Positions 34,658 through 41,601 of a stretch of DNA of 63,198 bases are shown piece after piece (the stretch's first letter is position 1; each line of letters starts with the position of its first letter). The stretch comes from an uncultured Lachnospiraceae bacterium. GTDB taxonomy: Bacteria > Bacillota > Clostridia > Lachnospirales > Lachnospiraceae. The position numbers were made by a program, and so were the translations under genes. The DNA lies in the NCBI GenBank assembly GCA_910584585.1, contig CAJUBP010000025.1:1-63198 (forward strand), written 5' to 3'. The notes under the pieces were generated by a model that did not search any database, was not told where the DNA came from, and saw only the letters and a program-made list of their open reading frames with translations.

Positions 34658-37122
34658 TGAATTACCCCGCTTTCTTTCCCAGTTTTCCCGGACCGTTTCC
34701 TCCGATACAGTGTAAATGCCAAAAGCAGCGCAGCGCCTGCCAGGCTGGCCATAATTCCCTCTTTTCGGTAAGGATGAATAAAAGAAATCACGGTTGTCCC
34801 CGATGAAACATAAGTCAGATGATTCTTACCGTAAATCTTCCGGTTCGACGCGAAACAGTCATGCCAGGCAAGACCCGTATTCAGATCATCCTCTCCTGCT
34901 GTGAGCGTGATGCTGTCCTCTTTATATTGAACGGCGTACGGAATGATTTCACGTCCGGGCAGTTCATCAGAGCTCAGATCCATAGCCCTGCTCAAAAGAT
35001 TCCCCACTCCCTCATCCTGTGTCAGGCTGTAATAATAAGTCAGGTTCAGGCCAATCATCACAATATTGTCATTTTTTACGGTTCCGAAGAAAGGCAGTTC
35101 CAGGCCGCCATCCTCCACCTTTCCCCAGACATCCTTCAGGCCGTTGATGTATACGGTGCTCCACTCCCGGTGTCCGTTGGGAAACAAATCAGTATCCAGA
35201 ATACCGTCAACGGTATCCAGCTGCGGATAGCCCTGGGAAAAAGATATGTCATGGCAGACCGCCCCCAGAAAACTCTGTTCCCGGCTGCCTCTGTCATCGG
35301 GAATTCCATCCGCCGCAATCACAATCCGGACTCCCGCCTCACTTAAATCCGTAACTAACTTTTCCGCGTATTTCTTGTCATCATAGGTAAATCCGGCCAG
35401 ATAGATTAGGTCATACTTTTCCAAATCTTCAAAGGTATAATCATTCAGATTTCCGCTCTCCGTCTCCTCAACTACCGGAAACTGACGGGAAATGCCGGGC
35501 GCGGCTTCGCCGATGCCCACAGCTCTGTAATCCGCCTTTGTTCCCCAGTTTCCCTCAGCAGCCGCCAGTTTATAAAACCGGTAATTTTCATTAAAATCCA
35601 TCAATTCATAACCGACCCTTTCCGCCGCCGTATCCATCTGACGAACCGGATGCTTCCTGGGATTGCTGATAAAGTCCAGTTGAATCACAACCGTATCATT
35701 CCCAAGCTCCATACAACGGTCAAAGAGATAGAGATAATTTCCCTCTTCCAGCGCCCGGTCAATCTGCTTAAAATTTGTCACCGTTGCCGCCGCCTCTTCT
35801 GCCGCTCCGTAAGAAGTAGCCGCCGGTTTGCCGTAACCGGTAACGAGATACGCGCTCATGGAACCCAGACTGCTCTCATCCAGCAGCGCCAGCCTCTGTT
35901 CGGTCATCTCTTTTGCCTCGCCAATCAACGCGGCCTCTGAGTAATAGGCCATCCGTTCCTCCGGCGCAGCGCCGGAACGGTTCCCCAGAATCAGCGGCAG
36001 AGACGGCAGCGTATCCAGAATCAGCAGCCCCGCGAACAGCAGAACCCATCCCTGCTTCAGCGTATCCCAGGCCAGAAATCCAAACAATATCATACACAAT
36101 CCAATGGAAATAAAACGAAGCATCTGAAAATACTCTCCGCCCGGCAGTATTTTCACAAGCAGATAAAATGTCTCCGAACTGAAAGCCAGAATCAGCAGCC
36201 CGGTCCAAAATCCGGACATGGACTTCTTCTTGCTTAAGAATATTCCAAAAACGGCAAGCGAAGCTGCGGCCAGTCCGAAATAAGCATCCACGCACCCCCG
36301 GTGCATGCGGGCGGCGGGATTAATGGACAGAAACATATTCTGAAAGAAATCCGCCAGATTCTCCAGACTGTTTGCGGCAGTCACGCCGCCGGTCAAAGAG
36401 GGGATCAGCCAAAAGCCTGACAGCAGAACTCCCAGCGCCATTGCCAGAAACGCGTGCAGCTGCCGCCGATATTCATGATAAATCACCATATTTACAATAA
36501 AATATACGGCAAAGGCCGCCAGAATCATTCCCGCGTAACCGGCGTGGCACAAGACAAACCCGGTAAAACAAAGAGAAATCTTCGGTAAAAGACGCCAATG
36601 ACTGTTTTTCAGATAATCATATACCCAGTACATAAAAAGAGGAAGAACCGCAATACAGACAGACTTTGCCAAATCCCCCTCATAAAACAGCGTGCTTAAA
36701 TTATTGGGCATAAAAAACCATAAAATACCTAAAAACGCCCCGAAATAGGGACGTTCCAACCGAAATCCCACATAGAGCCATGAAATTGCTCCCCCAAAGC
36801 AGAGAACCATAACAAAAATAAGGAAACCGGCCATAGAACTGCCGCCGATATACTGGCACCCTGCCAGCAGATATACCGGAATCGGGGCGCAGTAACGCAT
36901 CATTTCCATGCCGTTATACCAAAGAGAATCATACGCCGGCCAGTAAGTTCCCTTCTGCATTGCCTGATACAGCACATCCGCCTGATAGAGATGGCCCAAC
37001 GTATCTTTTCCGCTGGGATAGACGCCGCTGTTTCCCACAAGGACTGCAATTCCATATGCAGCCAAAGCATAAAGAACGGGCATTAATAAAATCAGATAAT
37101 ATGACCTCCTTCTGTTTTTCAA
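34651..37122 (-). CDS. PTPS-related polytopic membrane protein (GT-C-like)
   Basis: An 823-residue membrane protein with about 11 helices in the first 400 residues and one at the end (IMASLAGAALLLAFTLY), with a 350-residue extracytoplasmic domain between. The N-terminal loop SGKDTLGHLYQADVLYQAMQ and WYNGMEMMRYCAPIPVYLLA match the PTPS_related membrane family, whose first loop resembles GT-C glycosyltransferases using lipid-linked sugars. The extracytoplasmic part has a Rossmann-like VRIVIAADGIPDDRGSRE. The TTG start is supported by AGGAGGAATGGGCA. It is probably a glycan transferase or flippase component of the XrtG system. Confidence 0.78.
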   Translation of the reverse strand: MKNRRRSYYLILLMPVLYALAAYGIAVLVGNSGVYPSGKDTLGHLYQADVLYQAMQKGTYWPAYDSLWYNGMEMMRYCAPIPVYLLAGCQYIGGSSMAGFLIFVMVLCFGGAISWLYVGFRLERPYFGAFLGILWFFMPNNLSTLFYEGDLAKSVCIAVLPLFMYWVYDYLKNSHWRLLPKISLCFTGFVLCHAGYAGMILAAFAVYFIVNMVIYHEYRRQLHAFLAMALGVLLSGFWLIPSLTGGVTAANSLENLADFFQNMFLSINPAARMHRGCVDAYFGLAAASLAVFGIFLSKKKSMSGFWTGLLILAFSSETFYLLVKILPGGEYFQMLRFISIGLCMILFGFLAWDTLKQGWVLLFAGLLILDTLPSLPLILGNRSGAAPEERMAYYSEAALIGEAKEMTEQRLALLDESSLGSMSAYLVTGYGKPAATSYGAAEEAAATVTNFKQIDRALEEGNYLYLFDRCMELGNDTVVIQLDFISNPRKHPVRQMDTAAERVGYELMDFNENYRFYKLAAAEGNWGTKADYRAVGIGEAAPGISRQFPVVEETESGNLNDYTFEDLEKYDLIYLAGFTYDDKKYAEKLVTDLSEAGVRIVIAADGIPDDRGSREQSFLGAVCHDISFSQGYPQLDTVDGILDTDLFPNGHREWSTVYINGLKDVWGKVEDGGLELPFFGTVKNDNIVMIGLNLTYYYSLTQDEGVGNLLSRAMDLSSDELPGREIIPYAVQYKEDSITLTAGEDDLNTGLAWHDCFASNRKIYGKNHLTYVSSGTTVISFIHPYRKEGIMASLAGAALLLAFTLYRRKRSGKTGKESGVIQC

Positions 37123-37205
37123 TGCCCATTCCTCCTGAATCTTTTCTTTCTCCGATACATGGAAACCTTTTGTATATTTCTATCTATCAGCCATTTCTTA
37201 CAAAA

Positions 37206-39665
37206 TTATACAGCCGCCGGAATTAATTCATCTTTTTTCTTCTTTTTATACCACAGCACGAGGATTACGCTGGCAACGCAGACTGCCACTCCCGCAGCCG
37301 GCCCCGTAGAGGTGCCTGCTGTGAAAATCCATTCCTGCCCAATCCTGCCGTACTGCGCCGCAATTTCTTTCAGGCTGGCTGCGTCCACGCCAAGCTTCTC
37401 CGCGATCATCGGCAGTTCCAGATAATATTCCATTTCATCTTTCCCGCCAGTCCCGATGGTCATAATCATCTTTCCGTAAATCTTATCCATATCATTCAGA
37501 TTACTGATATTCTGAGACTGTCCCCAGGCGTCCAGAGAAACAATATGATATTCATATGTACCTTCCGGCAGACCTGCCCGCTTGGGATTCCAATCAATAT
37601 TGCCGCTGGAGTCCACTGCTACAAACCTGGGATAAAATACCATGCTCTGATCTACGGAACCGTTTCTCAGGTTTTCTGCGCTCTGGTTAAAGGCTATGGT
37701 GATTGCTTCTGTAAATTCCTGTCCGGCTTCCTGCAGATGCTGGGGCATATTGGTCACTACATGCCCGTATAGTTTCCCGTCGCTGGAATACAGCGCTCCT
37801 TTGGCGTCAATCTGGGATTCCTGAGAACCCGCCGTCGCGTACTGGATGGTGCTGTGCCCGTAATCTTCCCAATCTCCGTACTGGCCGTCAAAGTTAATTC
37901 CTTCAAAAAGGTTTTCCAGATTATTTCCGCTGTCTGGCTGCAGATTCACAATGCCGCCAATCAGGGGTTCTCCCTGATACATTCCAAACGAAAGGCTTTC
38001 TCTGTACTTGGGAAGCTGATCTTTAGGAATGGCAATCTCCCATTCGCTTCCCACATAGGCAACCTTGGCGCCGTTTACTCCGCTGACCTCCGGCGCTGTG
38101 GACAGCTGGATATCTGTCTCGTACCCCAGATCAGAGGTAATGGCAAATTTACCGTTGGAATGGGTTCCTGCGCCGGAAGCATTGCTGCCTTTGCCGTCTT
38201 TGATATAGATATAAAACCAGTCTCCGTCGAACACTGCCGCAACCTGTGACAGACACCCGGTATGAGCGCTGTTGGGACAGGACGCTTCTGTTTTCGCCAC
38301 TGCCTTCCAGTCCGCGTAATCCCCGTCCACACTGATTCCAGCATAAACAGCCGGAAGATCTTCTCCGACAGCGTCTCCGTTTACCTGCTCAATGTCGCTG
38401 GATGACACGGCCGTCCCGCCCATTGTAAGGGTAAAATCCCCACTGTGGAAAAAACTCACCGGAACTGCAAGTTCCACGGCATAAGGCCCTGGGTTATTTC
38501 CATGGGCTTCGTTGGTTACTGCCGCTTCCGCTCCCGGAACATCGCCATAGTAAGCGTTCTTCACTTCCGCGCCGCCCTGCCATGCATTGACAGAAACTGC
38601 ATTGCTCACATCTGCCGCGCCGTCCGGATATGCAAACTCAAACTTATTCTTGGTAAAATTATAATCCCATTCTGTGCTGGCGCTTCCAGCAAAGCTGAGA
38701 TACAGGGTATTGCCATCAGGAGAAAACGCAGCTTTCCAGTAATCCATGCCGGAACCGGAGCGCTCTGTCACTCCTGCCCAGTCAGAAAGGCTTCCGTCAA
38801 TAGCAATGCTGCCGTTTACGCTATGATAGGCTTTCGAAGCAGCAATCTGATCTTCTCCTTTGGCTTCCTCCCCACTCTTATCTTCCGCTTTCCCATCCTT
38901 CTGATCAGATTCGGAATCCTTATCCTCTGTTTGATCTTTGTCTGTTTCAGAATCTTTCTTATCATCTGAATTTACTGTTCCGCCATCGGGATTCTGGGAA
39001 GCATCTGTTCCTTCTGCCTGGCTGCCGGCCGGATTCTGGGTATTTCCTGAGCCTTCGGAAGGATTCTGACTGTCTCCCGTTCCTTCGTTCTGAACTCCTG
39101 ACGGGTTCTTGGTATCTCCTGATTCCCCTGACGGATTCTGGACATTTCCCGTTCCCTCGGCCGGATTCTGGGTATTTCCCGAATCCCCCGTCGGGCTTTG
39201 AACATTTCCCGTTCCTTCTGCCTGGCCTTCTGACGGATTCTGAACCTCTCCTGTCTTCTCTGACGGATTCTGGGTATTTCCCGGATCCCCTGACGGGCTC
39301 TGAGCATTTCCTGTTCCTTCTGCCTGGCCCCCTGACGAGTTCTGGACGTCTCCTGTGTTCTCTGACGGACTCTGCGCGCTTTCGCTTCCTGCAGTCTGAG
39401 CGCCTCCTGATCCTTCAGACTGGCTTCCTGACGGATTCTGTTGATTCCCGGTTCCTCCTGACGGATTCTGGATATCCCCGGCTCTTTCAGTCTGGTTTCC
39501 TGACGGAGCATTAGCGTCTCCGGTTCTTTCCTGCTGACCCGCTGACAGATTCTGCCCATTCACACTATGACCGGGCTCTGCCGCTGCAGCCGGTAACCCC
39601 GATATTAACAGGGATACGGACAGCAGCCCTGCCGCAGCTCCTCTGATAATCTTTCTGGCTTTCAT
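37206..39665 (-). CDS. Surface protein with C-terminal sorting-type tail (candidate XrtG substrate)
   Basis: An 819-residue secreted protein. A signal peptide ends near LPAAAAEPG. Residues about 40-240 are about 15 copies of a Gly/Asn/Gln/Pro/Ser unit like GTGNVQNPSG, then an Asp/Glu/Lys linker. Three domains each open with a DGxxxDW motif (AIDGSLSDWAG, SVDGDYADWKAV, NFDGQYGDWED), typical of CBM9/DOMON-like beta-sandwiches. The C-terminus is Gly-Pro-rich, then one helix (AAGVAVCVASVILVLWY), five lysines and a short tail: the layout of the Firmicu-CTERM sorting signal predicted to be handled by XrtG. GGGAGG precedes the ATG. No LPxTG motif is present. Confidence 0.75.
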   Translation of the reverse strand: MKARKIIRGAAAGLLSVSLLISGLPAAAAEPGHSVNGQNLSAGQQERTGDANAPSGNQTERAGDIQNPSGGTGNQQNPSGSQSEGSGGAQTAGSESAQSPSENTGDVQNSSGGQAEGTGNAQSPSGDPGNTQNPSEKTGEVQNPSEGQAEGTGNVQSPTGDSGNTQNPAEGTGNVQNPSGESGDTKNPSGVQNEGTGDSQNPSEGSGNTQNPAGSQAEGTDASQNPDGGTVNSDDKKDSETDKDQTEDKDSESDQKDGKAEDKSGEEAKGEDQIAASKAYHSVNGSIAIDGSLSDWAGVTERSGSGMDYWKAAFSPDGNTLYLSFAGSASTEWDYNFTKNKFEFAYPDGAADVSNAVSVNAWQGGAEVKNAYYGDVPGAEAAVTNEAHGNNPGPYAVELAVPVSFFHSGDFTLTMGGTAVSSSDIEQVNGDAVGEDLPAVYAGISVDGDYADWKAVAKTEASCPNSAHTGCLSQVAAVFDGDWFYIYIKDGKGSNASGAGTHSNGKFAITSDLGYETDIQLSTAPEVSGVNGAKVAYVGSEWEIAIPKDQLPKYRESLSFGMYQGEPLIGGIVNLQPDSGNNLENLFEGINFDGQYGDWEDYGHSTIQYATAGSQESQIDAKGALYSSDGKLYGHVVTNMPQHLQEAGQEFTEAITIAFNQSAENLRNGSVDQSMVFYPRFVAVDSSGNIDWNPKRAGLPEGTYEYHIVSLDAWGQSQNISNLNDMDKIYGKMIMTIGTGGKDEMEYYLELPMIAEKLGVDAASLKEIAAQYGRIGQEWIFTAGTSTGPAAGVAVCVASVILVLWYKKKKKDELIPAAV

Positions 39666-39695
39666 AAAAGTCCTCCCTTACAAGTTGGCTCATGA

Positions 39696-40049
39696 TTAAA
39701 AAGTTTCTTCCGCAATTGCATAAACGCGCAGAGGCGTTTCACTGATCTCAAAACGGGCAAATTTCCAATGCTGCCGCTCCAGAGCGTCTTTCACTTTCAA
39801 ATAAAAGATTTCTCCCAAATGCTCGATACTGGTATCTCCCCCGAATTCGGGAAAATCATTGAGATACTGGTACTGATACGGGCCGAACGCCTGCTCTAAC
39901 ACAGAGTCCATGCTGGCAAATTCCAAAAACTCTTCTGACATATGCCTTGCCACAATCTCAATTTCGATTAAATGATGATGTTTGTGCTCTTCCTTTCCGT
40001 CAAAGCTGTGCTGCATGCATAAACGATACTTTAAACGATGGTATTTCAT
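39696..40049 (-). CDS. 6-pyruvoyl-tetrahydropterin synthase/QueD-like protein B
   Basis: A 117-residue cytosolic protein and first gene of the XrtG operon. MQHSFDGKEEHKHHHLIEIEI could supply the three His zinc ligands of the QueD/PTPS fold, followed by QYLNDFPEFGGDTSIEHLGEIFYLKVK and the terminal strand ISETPLRVYAIAEE. The canonical catalytic Cys of QueD is not visible, so the activity may be altered or lost. It is distinct in sequence from PTPS-like protein A at 31178-31642. Confidence 0.72.
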   Translation of the reverse strand: MKYHRLKYRLCMQHSFDGKEEHKHHHLIEIEIVARHMSEEFLEFASMDSVLEQAFGPYQYQYLNDFPEFGGDTSIEHLGEIFYLKVKDALERQHWKFARFEISETPLRVYAIAEETF

Positions 40050-40070
40050 CCGCGCTTACCTGCCCATACT

Positions 40071-40090
40071 CATGACAATAGATTGTCATG
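40071..40090. promoter_or_regulatory. Perfect palindrome in the XrtG operon leader, probable operator
   Basis: CATGACAAT and ATTGTCATG (40071-40079 and 40082-40090) are perfect 9-bp arms around two bases. The site begins 14 bp downstream of the -10 box, overlapping the expected start of transcription, an ideal place for a dimeric repressor. No cognate regulator gene is adjacent. Confidence 0.65.
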
Positions 40091-40104
40091 TTCTTGTGTG
40101 CTAT

Positions 40105-40134
40105 ATTATATCACACCCTTTTTTTCGCTTTCAA
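40105..40134 (-). promoter_or_regulatory. Sigma-A promoter of the XrtG operon
   Basis: Minus strand TTGAAA (40134-40129), 18-bp spacer, TATAAT (40110-40105). It is the only clear promoter ahead of the eight leftward genes from 40049 to 28982. Confidence 0.78.
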
Positions 40135-40207
40135 TGCCAATACTCCGCATTTTTACTAGTATTTCCCACATTTCACTGGTAATTTCCGGCACCCTGTCCA
40201 AATTATA

Positions 40208-40244
40208 CAAAAAGGGCCAGCCATCCGAAGATGATTGGCCTTTT
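40208..40244 (-). terminator. Terminator of the rpsF-ssb-rpsR operon
   Basis: On the minus strand AAAGGCCAATCATC, a TTCG tetraloop, then GATGGCTGGCCCTTTTTG: an 11-bp GC-rich stem with G-U/A-C irregularities followed by a T-tract, 54 bp after rpsR. Confidence 0.88.
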
Positions 40245-40298
40245 CTGTAATCTTTACAGTTCAGCAATTCCTGAACTTGCAAATATCAAGCTCTGCCC

Positions 40299-40562
40299 TT
40301 AATCTGTCACATACGGCATCAGAGAGATATGTCTTGCTCTCTTGATGGCAACGGTAAGAGCTCTCTGGTGCTTTGCGCAGTTGCCAGTAATTCTTCTGGG
40401 GAGGATCTTGCCTCTCTCAGAGATATATCTCTTTAACTTATTGGTATCTTTATAATCAATTACATTATCTTTGCCGCAGAATACACAAACTTTCTTTCTT
40501 CTGCGCATTCCGCCTCTTCTCTTCATGGGAGAATCGCCTCTGTCTGTTTTATTATAAGCCAT
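40299..40562 (-). CDS. rpsR: Ribosomal protein S18
   Basis: An 87-residue small-subunit protein. RRRKKVCVFCGKDNVIDYKD and LKRYISERGKILPRRITGNCAKHQR are diagnostic; Cys27, Cys30 and a further Cys in TGNCAKHQ suggest the zinc-binding C+ form. It binds S6 on the 30S platform, which fits its operon with rpsF. Confidence 0.98.
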   Translation of the reverse strand: MAYNKTDRGDSPMKRRGGMRRRKKVCVFCGKDNVIDYKDTNKLKRYISERGKILPRRITGNCAKHQRALTVAIKRARHISLMPYVTD

Positions 40563-40579
40563 TTTATTTACCTCCTGTT

Positions 40580-41023
40580 CTAATTAAAGGGTAATTCCTC
40601 ATCAATCCCGTCCGGAATGTTCATAAAACCATCCCCGACTGCCGCGCTGGGGGCCGGTCTGCCCACAGGCTGGAATCCTCCTGCCTGGCTGTCGCTTGCC
40701 GCCTTACTCTCAGCAAATTCCTGTTCTTCCACAACAACATCCGTGGTATAAACCTTCTGCCCTTCCTGATTGGTATAGCTTCCGGTCTGGATTCTTCCGG
40801 TTATAGCAATCTTGATTCCCTTGTGAAAATACTTCTCTGCAAATTCTCCCGCTCTGCCGAAAGCAACGCAGTTGATAAAATCTGCTGTCTGCTGGTCATT
40901 GTCACGCTTGAATCTTCTGTCTACCGCCAATGTATATCTTGCAACCGCTGTTGCGGATTCTCCCTGTGAGTAACGCACTTCAGGATCTCTGGTTAATCTG
41001 CCCATCAGTATAACCTTATTCAT
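40580..41023 (-). CDS. ssb: Single-stranded DNA-binding protein
   Basis: A 147-residue protein with an N-terminal OB fold (MNKVILMGRLTRDPEVRYSQ, DFINCVAFGRAGEFAEKYFHKG) and a flexible Gly/Pro-rich tail ending in the acidic tip EELPFN, which recruits replication and repair partners. It is the middle gene of the conserved rpsF-ssb-rpsR operon. Confidence 0.98.
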   Translation of the reverse strand: MNKVILMGRLTRDPEVRYSQGESATAVARYTLAVDRRFKRDNDQQTADFINCVAFGRAGEFAEKYFHKGIKIAITGRIQTGSYTNQEGQKVYTTDVVVEEQEFAESKAASDSQAGGFQPVGRPAPSAAVGDGFMNIPDGIDEELPFN

Positions 41024-41040
41024 CTAATCTCCTCTTTCTA

Positions 41041-41337
41041 TTACGCCTCATCTTGTCTAACGCACAAGAACCGAAGCACATTGTCCATAATACGCACGCG
41101 CTTCTCTAATTCTGCCGGACAGTCTGCCGGTGCATCGAACTGGATAAAGTAATAAAAACCTTCGCGCATCTTCTGAATCTCATAAGCAAGTCTCTTCTTG
41201 CCCCATTCATCCACGTTGGTTATCTGGCCGCCGAAACGGGTAATATACTCTTTCGCTTTCTCCACCACTGCGGCTCTTTCTTCATCCTCGATTTTTGCAT
41301 TAACAACAAGAGCTAATTCATATTTGTTCATGCTCAT
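41041..41337 (-). CDS. rpsF: Ribosomal protein S6
   Basis: A 98-residue small-subunit protein with MNKYELALVVNAKIEDEER, EWGKKRLAYEIQKMREGFYYFIQF and a C-terminal VMDNVLRFLCVR-like strand (IMDNVLRFLCVRQDEA). The ATG at 41337 follows AAGGAGGTACG. First gene of the rpsF-ssb-rpsR operon. Confidence 0.97.
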   Translation of the reverse strand: MSMNKYELALVVNAKIEDEERAAVVEKAKEYITRFGGQITNVDEWGKKRLAYEIQKMREGFYYFIQFDAPADCPAELEKRVRIMDNVLRFLCVRQDEA

Positions 41338-41409
41338 CGTACCTCCTTCTGGTCTCCGGCCCTCAATCGCTGTTGAGAGCAAGGATAAAATATTATATCA
41401 CGAGATTTT

Positions 41410-41438
41410 ATCTTAGCACAACCCGTCTGCGTTTTCAA
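41410..41438 (-). promoter_or_regulatory. Sigma-A promoter of the rpsF operon
   Basis: Minus strand TTGAAA (41438-41433), 17-bp spacer, TAAGAT (41415-41410). A second overlapping choice is TTGTGC with TATAAT at 41397-41392 (18-bp spacer). A ribosomal operon could use both. Confidence 0.7.
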
Positions 41439-41465
41439 GCGTTTTATTGAAAAATGATGGCAAAA

Positions 41466-41578
41466 AGTTCAGCCTTCGGCTTCACTGTTGCGGAATCTGC
41501 CCATTCCAAGTCACCTTCGGCGAGGGGCAGATTCCCTTTTGACATAATTTACACATTCTCACGGACTTTGGCTGAACT
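41466..41578. repeat. Nested inverted repeats downstream of the LRR gene
   Basis: AGTTCAGCC (41466-41474) pairs with 41570-41578, and inside it GGAATCTGCCC (41492-41502) pairs with 41525-41535. Together they could fold into a two-tier cruciform or RNA stem between the LRR gene end (41602) and the rpsF promoter. The sequence is not followed by a strong T-tract, so it is listed as a repeat rather than a terminator. Confidence 0.7.
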
Positions 41579-41601
41579 GTTACGCAAAATATTACAGTAC
41601 G

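Noticed and set aside
38972..39559. 195-codon Arg/Glu-rich open frame within the XrtG surface protein
   Set aside because: It comes from the tandem GTGNVQNPSG-type repeats read in another frame; the surface protein frame has signal peptide and domains.
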